From positions 49,730,703 to 49,794,702 of the forward strand of contig CM038214.1 of the NCBI GenBank assembly GCA_021442155.1: a DNA stretch of 64,000 nt, in the 5' to 3' direction. The translations under genes were made by a program, and so were the position numbers. Below the pieces are notes generated by a model. The model was not told the origin of the DNA. It worked only from the letters and a program-made list of their open reading frames with translations, and made no database searches. This DNA is from Cymbidium sinense. Lineage: Eukaryota; Streptophyta; Magnoliopsida; Asparagales; Orchidaceae. This document shows, in pieces, positions 48,732-58,586 of the stretch. Position 1 is the stretch's first letter; each line of letters opens with the position of its first letter.

Positions 48732-50063
48732 TTAAATTCCACCAAAGTTTATAGAAAAAAGTAGTGATAGCTTCCTTGATTGGGTTACATCCAAGACCAC
48801 CTTCAGCAAGAGTGCCACAGCTTTTATACTAAGAGGTCCAATGCATTCTTTTAGAAGATTTGTTAGAACCCTAGAAGAATTTGTTAAGGAGGCGCTCAAT
48901 TCTGTTAATGGTAGAATTGGTCGGCACAATGGTTTGAATGGGATATAACGGCATGGAGTTAAGGGTGTTCTTAATAAAAGTGAGCCTACCACCAAATGAG
49001 AGTAAATGGAATTCCCAAATAGAAATTTTATTAGAGATTTTTTGGATTAGCTCATCAAAGAGATGTGATCTTTTCTGACCTTTAAAAATTGAAGCACCAA
49101 GATATTTAATAGGAAGCTATTGTTGCTGAAAATTAGTAATTCTCAAGATTTGGTTGATCCTATTACTAGAGATTTTAGAGGAAGGAATGAAATAACTTTT
49201 ATCTTCATTAAGAAAGAGATCACTTTCGTTACCAAATTTATTTAAAAGATTCTTAATAGTTTTAATGTGATGAATAGAGGCATTGCAAAAGATTATGAAG
49301 TCATCAACAAAACTAAGATGAGAGACAGGAAGACCACCTTGAGTTCTAAAAAACATGCTAGGATTATTGTTGTAAAGATCATTAAGGCTTTTCAAAATAT
49401 ATTCAACAGCAATAATAAAAGGAGAGGGAGATAAGGGATCTCCTTGTCTCAAACCATGCATCAAAGGGAAAAAACCTAGGGACTCACCATTCATTTTAAT
49501 GGAGAACCAAACATTGGTAATACAATTTTTAATGAGGCAGATAAAATAGTCAGAAAAACCAAACAAATGAAGAATTTGGAAGAGAAAATTCTGAGAGAGG
49601 TTGTCAAAAGCTTTAGAGATGTCCAGTTTAAAAAGGATGTTACCACCTCTAATAGAAGCATCAATGTCATGGGCTGAAGAATGTTGTCAGATATAGCTCT
49701 ACCTTTAACAAAGTTAGTTTGATTGGGGGAAATAATTTTAGGCAGCAGTGAACTAATTCTATTGGCAATTAATTTAGCAATGAGTTTATGAAAGAAGGTG
49801 CAAAGGCTGATAGGTCTGAAATCACCCCAAGATTTAGGATTATTAATTTTGAGAATGAGAACAATGGAGGTGCTAGAAAAATATCTAGGTAAAGGATTGC
49901 CATCAAAAAAACCAACGATAACATCAACAAGGTCAGACTTAATCATAGGCAAACAATGCTGAAAAAATTGAGTTGTGTAGCCTTCAGGGCCAGCAATAGA
50001 ATCAATGTTCATGCTATTGAGAATACTAACAATCTCAGCTTTCGTAGGATGTAAACTAAGCAA
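48732..50063 (-). pseudogene. LINE 2 ORF2, reverse transcriptase
   Basis: The minus strand gives PTKAEIVSILNSMNIDSIAG and GPEGYTTQFFQHC, then GDFRPISLCTFFHKLIAKLI, SPNQTNFVKGRAISDNI, then after a frame change GLRQGDPLSPSPFI and SHLSFVDDFIIFCNAS, and further down the thumb region. All main RT motifs of the LINE family are present in order. The catalytic box is FVDD instead of FADD; both Asp remain. Frames change near 49,620 and again below 49,117, so no complete enzyme is encoded. It would have copied LINE RNA at a nicked chromosomal target. Confidence 0.85.
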
Positions 50064-50134
50064 GTGGTTGTCATCATCATTGTCGATGAGGAATCGGTGT
50101 GAGTTGGAGAGAGCTTCTAAGGAAGGGTTGTTGT

Positions 50135-50401
50135 TTAATAAGTTTTTAAAATGATGTATGACATAATCTTTAATATTATTATTATCAGTGATCCAGCATC
50201 CGTTATTATTTTTAATTTTTTAATAGAGTTTAAGGCTTTCTTTATTTTGGAAAGAGCATGGAAGTACCTAGCATTTCTGTCACCATCAGCAATATGTTTG
50301 CTAGTAGCCTTTTGTCTCCAGTAGGTTTCCTCCATATTTTGATAATTAACCAAGTTATCTTTAGCTTCATTTAACTCCTCAAGTTGAGTAGAATCAGTCA
50401 A
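50135..50401 (-). pseudogene. LINE 2 ORF2, endonuclease-RT linker
   Basis: The frame reads EELNEAKDNLVNYQNMEETY, then WRQKATSKHIADGDRNARYF and HALSKIKKALNSIKKL. This is the typical linker of plant LINEs, where EExxWRQKSxxxWLxxGDxNTxFFH precedes RT. The GD-N-FH pattern is intact. The frame differs from both neighbours. Confidence 0.75.
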
Positions 50402-50487
50402 AACAACATCTTCAAGAGAACAAACTAATTATTCCATATTTTTGAGATTGGCAAAGAGATTTTTAAAATGATGCTTATTCCACCAAT

Positions 50488-51328
50488 TTAGGTTTTGTTT
50501 AAGCCTTTAAGCTTAAGACAGAGGCGAATCATGCCCTTAACGGAATTATCTGGATCAAGAGGAGCCATCCAGTTATTGGCTACAACATTGATGAAATCAA
50601 TGTGTTGGATCCACATATTTTGGAATCTAAAAGAAGTTGGGGAGGATAATCTACTGGAGGGATTTTGGACAGAAATCAAAAGCGGAGCATGATCAGACAA
50701 AGTTCTGTACAAATGTTCAACAGAAGTAAGAGACCATTGACCAAAGAGAATTAAAAAAAGTCTTATCAAGCCGCTGCCAGAGTTTAGAGTTATTCCACAT
50801 ATAGTCGAAGCCTGAAAAGCCAATATCAATCAGATTGCAATCAAGAATCATATTAGAAAAATCTTCCATGGAATGAATGTTAGGAGAGCAACCTCCCCTT
50901 CTTTCCGAGGAAGAGAGAATAGTGTTGAAGTCACCCATAACCAACCAGGGTTTGTTGACCGAGGAGGCAAAGGTTCATAAGTTAACCCAAAGGATGTTCC
51001 TACCAGCTCTATTACAAAAAGCATAAATAAAGGAACCAAGAGTAGAAAAATCACCCAATGAGATGTGGACATTAACCAATTATTGAAGATCATCAAGGAT
51101 AGGGATGTTGACTAAATTATTCCAAAAAAACCAAATTTTATTGCTAATATTATAAAAGAAATTTTGAAAGCCAAGCGTTCTAGCAACATGGTTGATCTTA
51201 GAAAAGTGTATGAATGGTTCAATAACAACAAGTAAGGCTATGTGATGAGTATGGCAAAGACTTCTAATATGATTGCGGACAATGAGAGTCCCAATACCCC
51301 AAACATTCCAAATTAGTAAATTGATCAT
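50488..51328 (-). pseudogene. LINE 2 ORF2, AP-like endonuclease
   Basis: From 51,328 the minus strand reads MINLLIWNVWGIG, LVVIEPFIH, and later VMGDFNTILSSSERRGG, FSGFDYMWNNS, WQRLDKTFFN and, after a frame change, HLYRTLSDHAPLLI. These correspond to the catalytic set of the apurinic-like endonuclease: the Asn of WN, the Glu of EP, GDFN and SDHxP. All key residues are present although split over at least two frames. The enzyme nicks target DNA and exposes a 3' end for reverse transcription. The start at MINLLIWN matches the family's usual ORF2 start. Confidence 0.85.
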
Positions 51329-51414
51329 AATAAAATAAGAAGGAAAGGAAAAGAGATAACAAAAGAAATAAAAAGAAAGAAGAAAAGGAAACTAAAAGCA
51401 GTTATTTATGTGAA

Positions 51415-52967
51415 GTTAGAGAAGATCTAGTAGTTCTAGTGGAGCTATTAGTGAACATTTTAGCTTTAAGGGATTTTGTTTAAAAAATAGTTTGGAAAGG
51501 TCTATCTTTGTCCAAAGTATCCCCATCCGATAGAGAGTGATTTGTGATATTCAGAATAGAACCTGTATCAATCAAAGCATTCCTAATGGTAATTTTCCCT
51601 TCTTCAATGTCAGAATTAAGCTAAGAAAGAGGGTTAGCATGTGTATCACTCTGAAGGATAGGAGAAGGCGAGGTTGTGAAGCCATTAATAACACAGATTG
51701 CATGCTTAGTTTTAGAATTAATTTTTAGATTTTGTTCCATCATCAAAGGATCAATAGTTTTTAGATTTTGTTCTTTCATCAAAGGATCAATTCTAGAATT
51801 TGTTTTTAGATTTTGATCCAACATGAAGTTTCCATTCAAATCACCATTAGTGTTCATATGAGTCTCCTTGGGTTCACTAGCAAAAAGTGGTAAGTTAGAC
51901 TGAGTCAAGGTATTGTCTTGAGGAGCCAAAATATTACAATTAAAAGAAATGTTAATTAAGTTATCATTAGCCTCATCACAAACCTCATAAGCATTATTTT
52001 TAACATGTTCAGATTGCTCTGCAATAGGCAAATCAGTGGATAGAAAAGGAGTAGGGGTAGGGGGATGATTCCCATTTTGAGTGACTTTAGGCACCTAAGC
52101 AAAGTTATTGATTTTTTCATTTGATAGAGTAGGATTAGGGTCCAAAAATTTATTCTTTTTAAGATGAGGATGCAACACAAAACATTTAGAATGATCATGG
52201 CCATGAATCTTACAATGTGTGCAAAAAATAGGAAAATTCCCAAATTTGACTTTTTGATTATAACCAAATTTCTCATAGCCGATCCAAACTTCTTTAGGAT
52301 GCTTTTTAATAATATCAATCTCAGTAGAATACGAGCAAAAGGCGTGATCTTGCGTGGCACGATCAATTTGAAGAGGCCGACCAAAGAGAGCCCTAACCGC
52401 AAAGAGAACTTGATGTGTAACATAATGTATTCTCATATTCGGAAGAGCAAGACATATAGGAACAATTGGGGATTCCTCTTTTATATCAAAAAGAGGAGAC
52501 CATTTCAGAAGTCACATTTGACAATTAAACATAAAGTAAGAGCGACGGGCAAAAACTCTAGAATAATCTAAGTCATTAGAGAGCTGAATTAAAATATGCC
52601 TAGGATCAATCAATCTGATAGTGAAAATGCCTGAAAGTTTAAGGCTATGAAAAAAAGATCAGATGTTATTGAGAGTTGGCCGACGTAAAGAAAATATACC
52701 AACTAAAGAGAATTCAAAAAGCTTTACCGACTTTTCTACGTCTAGATCCGAGCACATAACAGCAGGCATCCCATGAAATGAGGTCGAGATCAAACTCACT
52801 GAAGCATTAGGGGATAGATTCTTACCAGATAATGCATCCTTGAAGGACTTAACTACAGGCAGAGTAGCAGATAATTTCAGATCCAAAATTCCATGTAAAT
52901 CAGATGCCCTAGCCGATGCCTCCAAGTTTGAAAAGCTCGGTTGCATGAAAAGTGGCTCCTCCACCAT
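51415..52967 (-). pseudogene. LINE 2 ORF1 (DUF4283-like and CCHC), five in-frame stops
   Basis: One frame runs from MVEEPLFMQPSF (52,967) to about 51,415 without a frameshift. Segments: KSFKDALSGK, FEFSLVGIFSLRRPTL, LKLSGIFTIRLIDPRH, LDYSRVFARR, ESPIVPICLALPNM, QVLFAVRALFGRPLQIDRAT, KKHPKEVWIGYEKFGYNQKV and FPIFCTHCKIHGHDHSKCFV. The last is a CxxC-x4-H-x4-C knuckle (C-TH-C..H..C) with all ligands kept. This is the RNA-binding ORF1 protein of plant LINEs. Five stops occur: TGA near 52,657 and 52,520, TAG near 52,093 and 51,618, and TAA near 51,482. Each is explained by one C-to-T change of CGA, CAG or CAA. Confidence 0.85.
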
Positions 52968-53104
52968 TGAAAGAGCAAAGGGTAACTCACATTAGTGGCT
53001 AATCAGAGAGAAATTATCAAAATATGATCGAGAATGATCGAAAACTGGCCAAGCCGCAAGGAAAATGAAAGGGAAAATGTAATTGCCAGAGAGCGTCGCG
53101 ACCG
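52968..53104 (-). other. LINE 2 5' UTR
   Basis: About 137 bases with CG-containing patches (GAGAGCGTCGCGACCG at the outer end) precede ORF1. This GC-richer start is typical of a LINE 5' end. The outer border is set where telomere-like repeats resume. Confidence 0.6.
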
Positions 53105-53530
53105 AGGGTTTAGGTTTTTGATTTAAGGTTTATGGTTTAAGGTTTAAGATTTAAGGTTTAAGGTTTAAGGTTTAAGGTTTAAGGTTTAATGTTTATGGTT
53201 TAAGGTTTAAGGTTTAAGGTTTAAGGTTTAAGGTTTAAGGTTTAATGTTTATGATTTAAGGTTTAAGGTTTAAGGTTTAAGGTTTTAGGTTTAAGGTTTA
53301 AGGTTTAAGGTTTAAGGTTTAAGGTTTAAGGTTTAAGGTTTAAGGTTTAAGGTTTAAGGTTTAAGCTTTAAGGTTTAAGATTTAGGGTTTAAGGTTTAAG
53401 GTTCAAGGTTTAAGGTTTAAGGTTTAAGGTTTATGGTTTAAGGTTTAAGGTTTAGGTTAGGTTTAAGGTTTAAGGTTTAGGTTTAAGGTTTATTGGGTTT
53501 AGGTTTTTAGGTTTAAGGTTTAAGGTTTTT
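53105..53530 (+). repeat. homogeneous (TTTAAGG)n sub-array
   Basis: About 50 units of TTTAAGG, with few TTTATGG, TTTAAGA or TTTAATG exceptions, adjoin the LINE 2 5' end. Elsewhere the basic unit is TTTAGGG, so one variant has been locally homogenised. Confidence 0.9.
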
Positions 53531-53835
53531 TAAGGTTTAGGTTGTTTAAGGTTTAAGGTTTAGTTAGGATTTTAGGTTTAGGTTTAAGTTTAGGGTTTTA
53601 TAGTTTAGCATTTAAGATTTAGGGTTTATGGTTTAGGTTTTAGTTTTATTTGGTTTTGTTTAGGGTTTTGGAGGTTTAGGGTTTTGGTTTAGGGTTTATT
53701 TTATTGGGTTTATGATCTTAGGGTTTAGGATTTAGGATTTAAGGTTTAGGGTTTAGGGTTTAGGTTCCAGGGTTTTTAGGATTTAGGGTTTTGGATTTAT
53801 GTTTTAGTTTATGGTTTAGGGTTTTTGGTTTTTTT
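53531..53835 (+). repeat. mixed telomere-like repeats
   Basis: TTTAGG, TTTAGGG and TTTTAGG variants without regular phase. No gene is seen. Confidence 0.85.
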
Positions 53836-54070
53836 GTTAACAGAGAATAAATTTAGATTCATTATTTCTTCTTTTTGATTTCATCAACCAAGTAACACAC
53901 TAAGTTTTCTAAGACACAAGCGATGACATAGATCATAAATGAGCACACATAGAGCAAACCAAAACCCTATTATTTAGACATAGTTCCATAGATGGATTGG
54001 CCATTCTTCAGTTTCTCTAGTTCCCATTAGAACCACCTCGGCTACTCGAGTAGCGGGATCCACCATCATA
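53836..54070 (-). pseudogene. GRP retro-pseudogene copy 4, truncated
   Basis: It keeps the A-run and 3' UTR and about 20 codons of the Gly-rich C-terminus (the SRYSS..GG-SNGN end on the minus strand), then breaks directly into TTTAGGG at about 54,070. The RRM end and shared stop are lost. Confidence 0.7.
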
Positions 54071-56661
54071 GGGTTTAGGGTTAGGGTTTCATGTTTAGGG
54101 TTTAGGGTTTAAGCTTTAGGGTTTAGAGTTTAGGGTTTAGGGTTAGCTTAAGGTTTAGGGTTAGTTTAAGGTTTAGGGTTTAGGCTTTTCGATTCAGGGT
54201 TTTTAGGGTTTAGGGTTAGTTTAGGGTTTAAGGTTTCAACGGTTAAGGTTTAGGGTTGAGGATTTAGGGTTTTAATAGTTAGGGTTTAGGTTTAAGTTAA
54301 GTTTATTTAGGGTTTAGGTTTAAGTTAGGTTTATTATTAGTTTGGGATTTAGGTTTAGAGTTTAGGGCTTAGGGTTTAGGGTTTAGGTTAGGTTTTAGGT
54401 TTATTAGTTTAGGGTTTAATGTTTAGGGTTTAGGGTTTAGGATTTAGGGTTTAGGGTTTAGGGTTTAGGATTTTGAGTTTTGGGATTTATTTAATTAAGT
54501 AAATTAGCCCGTTTAGGTTTATTTAGTTTATTTAGTTTATCTATTATTTATTTTAGTTTATTTTATTTTTTATTTTTATTTATGATTATTTTTTATTTTT
54601 TATTTTTTATTTTTTGTTTATTTTAGTTTAGGTTTTTTATTTTAGTTTATTTTTTAGGTTTAGGTTTATTGTTTAGTTGAGTTTTTTTTTTAATTTTATT
54701 TTTAGGTTTAGGTTTAGGTTTTTATTTAATTTTTGTAGGTTTAGTTTTTAGGTTTTTATTTTTAGTTTATTTTTCAATTTTATTTTTTAGGTTAGGTTTA
54801 TTCTTAGTTTATTTTATTTTATTTAGTTTAGGTTTAGTTTATTTTACATTTAGGTTTATGTTTTATTTATTTTAGTTTAGTTTATTTTAGTTTCAGTTTA
54901 TGTTTATTTTATGTTATTTATTTTATTATTATTTTAGGTTTAGGTTTTTTTTAGTTTAGTGTTTAAGTTTTATTTTTTTATTTATTTTTAGGTTTTAATT
55001 TTAAGTTTTTTAGGTCTAGGTTTTTATTTAGTATTTATTTTATTTTAGGTTTATTTTACGTTTAGCCTTTATTTTTGTTAGGTTTTTTATTCTTAAGTTT
55101 ATTTTATTTTTTAGTTTTGTTTAAATTTTTATTTATTTTATTTTAGTTTATTTTTATTATTTTATTTTATTTTTATGTTTAGGTTTAGGTTTTAGTTTAG
55201 GTTTTTATTTTATTTTGATTTATTTATTATATTTAGGTTTATGTTTTTTTATATAATTTATTTTTAGATTTTATTTTGTTTAGGTTTAGGTTTTTAGGTT
55301 TAGGGTTTAGGGTTTAGGGTTTAAGGTTTTTGGGTTTAGGGTTTTAGGGTTTAGGGTTTAGGGTTTATGGTTTTAGGGTTTAGGGTTTAGGATTAGGGTT
55401 TAGTGTTTAGATTTTAGGGGTTATGATTTTTAGGGTTTAGAATTTAGGGTTTAGGGTTAGCTTAGGATTGTTTTTTAAATTAAGTTAACCGAAAGGTTTT
55501 GGTTTATTTAGTTTATTTATTATTTATTTTATTTTTTATTTTTACATATGTTTATTTTTTATTTTTATTTAGTTTAGTTTATTTATTTTAGGTTTATTTA
55601 GTTTAGCTTAGGTGTTTTATTTTAGTTTATTTTTTAGGTTTAGGTTTTATTTTTTATTTTTAGATTTAAGTTTAGGTTTTTATTTTATTGTATTTTGTTT
55701 AGGTTTTAGGTTTATTTTGAGGATTCATTTTTTTAGTTTAGGTTTAGGCTTATTTTTAGTTTATTTATTTTTATTTAGTTTAGGTTTAGTTTACTTTAGT
55801 TTAGGTTTAGGTTTTATTTATTTTAGTTTAGGATTTGGTTTATTTATTTTTTATTTTAGGTTAAGGTTTTTTTTAATTTAGGGTTTAGGTTTTATTTTTT
55901 ATTTATTTTTAAGTTTTACTTTTAGGTTTATTTTTTAGGTTTAGGTTTTTATTTAGTTATTATTATTATTTTTGTTTTAGGTTTATTTTATTTTTATTTT
56001 ATGTTTATTTTTATTTTATTTATTTATTTATTCTTAGGCTTATTTTATTTTTAGTTTAGTTTAAGTTATTATTTATTTTATTTTAGTTTATTTTTATTAG
56101 TTTATTTTATTTTATTTTTAGGTTTAGGTTTATGTTTTAGTTTATGTTTTAATTTTATTCTATTTAGGGTTAGCTTTTTTTATTTTATTTTTAGGTTTTA
56201 TTTTGTTTAGGTTTAAGTTTAGGTTTTTAGGTTTTTAGGGTTTAGGGTTTAGAGTTTAGTGTTTAGGGTTTAGGGGTTAGGGTTTTTCGATTTAGGGTTT
56301 TAAAGTTTAAGGTTTTTAAGGTATGGTTTAGGGTTTAGGGTTAGCTTAGTGTTTAGGGTTAGTTTAGGCTTTAGGGTTTAAGGTTAGTTTAGGGTTTAAC
56401 ATTTAGGGTTTTAGGGTTTAGGGTTTAGGTTTAGGGTTTAGGGTTAAGGTTAGGTTTTAGGGTTTAAGGTTTAAGGTTTAGGGTTTAGTGTTTACAATTT
56501 TTTTGGGTTTAGGGTTTTAGGTTTAGGGTTTAGGGTTTAGGGTTTTAGGTTTTTGATTTAGGGAATAGGGTTTTAGGGTTTAGGGTTTAGGGTTTAGGGT
56601 TTAGGTTTAGGTTTTAGTATAGGGTTTTAGGTTTAGGTTTAGTTTTTTTTTAGTTTTTTTT
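54071..56661 (+). repeat. telomere-like modules with anchor motifs
   Basis: Anchors lie at about 54,492 (AATTAAGTAAATTAGCCCG) and 55,477 (AAATTAAGTTAACCG), 985 bases apart. Each stands between a TTTAGGG block and a TTTATTTTAG-rich block. The Phe-rich frame at 55,612-55,881 comes from this composition and is not a gene. Confidence 0.85.
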
Positions 56662-56909
56662 GACAAAATAATTCAACATTTCTTTTTGATTTCATCAAAA
56701 ACATAACACAAAGTTTTCTAAGACATAAAATGACATAGATAAAAAAATGTTTAAAGCAACATTTAGATTGATATTTCCTATAGTGACATAGTTCTGATTT
56801 TCTCAGTTTGAACCACCTTGGCCTCTCTAATTATCATATCCCATCTCTCCCTCATCACCACATTTATAACCTTTATCGCTCCTCCCACCTCCATAACCAC
56901 CACTGCTCT
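56662..56909 (-). pseudogene. GRP retro-pseudogene copy 5, internally deleted
   Basis: The 3' UTR is recognisable but shortened, and part of the Gly-rich tail remains (SSGGYGGGRS, then YKCG and DMIIRE on the minus strand). It stops at about 56,909 within the SSG segment. It is the most eroded copy. Confidence 0.65.
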
Positions 56910-58144
56910 TTAAGGTTTAGGGTTTAGGGTTTAGGATTTAGGATTTAGTGTTTAGGCTTTAGGGTTTAGGGTTTTATGGGTTTAGGGTTTATGCTTTGTT
57001 TAGGCTTTAGGCTTTAGCTTTATGGTTTAGGGTTTTTAGGCTTTAGGTTTATTTTTTAGTTGAGTTTTATTTTTATTTTATTTCTAAGGTTTAGGTTTTA
57101 TTTTTTATTTTTAGGATTAGGTTTAGGTTTTTATTTTATTTTTTTAGGTTTTGGTTTTAGGTTTTTATTTTAGGTTTAATTTTAGTTTATTTTATTTTAT
57201 TTAGTTTAGGTTTAGGTTTAGGTTTAATTTATTTTAGATTTATGTTTAGGTTTTATTTATTGTAGTTTAGTTTACTTAATTTTAGGTTTAGGTTTATTTT
57301 ATTTTTATTTTAGGTTTAGCTTTTTTTTTAGTTTAGGATTTAAGTTTTATTTTTTATATTTTTTAGGTTTTGTTTTTGGGTTTAATTTTTTGATTTATGT
57401 TTTTATTTAGTTTTTACTTTATTTTATTTTAGGTTTATTTTATTTTTATTTTATGTTTACTTTTTATTTTATTTTATTTTTATTCTTAAATTTATTTTAT
57501 TTTGTACTTTAGGTTAAGTTATTATTTATTTTATTTTAGTTTATTTTAATTAGATTATTATATTATATTTTTAGGTTTAGGTTTAAGTTTTAGTTTATGT
57601 TTTTATTTTATTTAAGTTTATGTTTTTTATTTATTTTATTTTATTGTTAATTTTTTTTAGTTTAGGATTAGGTTTTTAGGTTTTTAAGGTTTAGGGTTTA
57701 GGGTTTAGGGTTTAGGGTTTCAGGGTTTAGAGTTTAGTGTTAGGTTTAGGGTTTAGGCTTTAAGGTTTAGCAAGTAGGCTTTAGGGTTTAGGGTTTAGGG
57801 TTTAAGGATTAGGGCTTAGGGTTAGATTAGAGTTTAGGGTTAATTTAGGGTTTAGGGTTTAAGGTTTGTAGTTTAAGCTTTAAGGTTTAGGGTTTTTAAG
57901 GTTTAGGGTTTAGGGTTTAGGGATAGGGTTAGGGGTTAGGGTTTAGGGTTTAGGATTTAGGGTTTTGGGTTTATGGTTGAGGATTTTTTACAGTTTAGGA
58001 TTTAAGGTTTAGGGTTGCAGGTTTAGCATTTAGTCTTTAGGGCTTTAGGGTTTAGGGTTTAGCATTTAGGGCTTTAGGGTTTAGGGTTTAGCATTTAGGG
58101 TTTTAAGGTTTAGGGTTTAGGGTTTAGGATTTTTGGGTTTTTTT
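56910..58144 (+). repeat. telomere-like and TTTATTTTAG-rich module
   Basis: T/A-rich between 57,040 and 57,670, TTTAGGG-rich on both sides. A triplicated GTTTAGCATTTAGGGCTTTA-type phrase is seen at 58,020-58,100. No gene is seen. Confidence 0.85.
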
Positions 58145-58586
58145 AACAAAGTACAAATTCATATTCAGTATTTCTTTTTTTTATTTCATTTGCCTAGTAA
58201 CACACCAAGTTATCTAAGATAGATAAAATTAGCATGCATAGAGCAAATCAAAATCTAGACAACTAGAACTATCTCTGTAAGACATAGTTCATAGCGGTGT
58301 CGATTGGTTGTTCTTGATTTGTTTAGTTCCCATCGAACCACCCTCGTAGCGGGATCCACCATCATTTTCCCGATCTCTCCCTCTGCCACAACCATGGCTG
58401 TAACCTCAGTCGCTCCTCTCATCTCTAAAACTGCCACTACTTTGACCACCATCTCCATATCCACCAAAACCTCCAGATCTCCCACCAACACTATGATAAC
58501 CACCGCCTCCACCTTCGCCTCCACTGGTAGATCTAGACTAAACATGGTTAATGTTGATGTTCCTGCCATCAAGGTTCTACCCATTC
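58145..58586 (-). pseudogene. GRP retro-pseudogene copy 6
   Basis: The minus strand reads NLDGRNININ, then HV-stop-SRS, then TSGGEGGGGGYHS and SGGFGGYGDGGQSSGSF. The shared stop position is still TAG but is shifted by local changes around it. The A-run and 3' UTR are present. A 112-codon frame in another phase overlaps it and is a shadow. Confidence 0.75.

Larger units (their letters stand above)
44148..53104 (-). mobile_element. LINE 2: nearly full-length non-LTR retrotransposon, about 9 kb
   Basis: A 12-base T-run at 44,148-44,159 is the A-tail of a minus-strand insertion. Upstream in order are a 3.3-kb 3' untranslated part with internal repeats, RNase H (47,755-47,543), zinc-binding region (48,168-47,749), RT (50,063-49,117), endonuclease (51,328-50,490) and ORF1 (52,967-51,415). 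The body ends about 53,104, where TTTAGGG-like sequence resumes. All expected domains of a plant L1-type element are present in order, and the length is above the usual 5-7 kb because of the 3' repeats. It inserted into telomere-like DNA, so duplicated target sites cannot be told apart from the array. Confidence 0.9.

Noticed and set aside
55612..55881. Phe/Leu/Gly-rich plus-strand frame, 89 codons
   Set aside because: Pure TTTAGG/TTTATTTTAG repeat translation.
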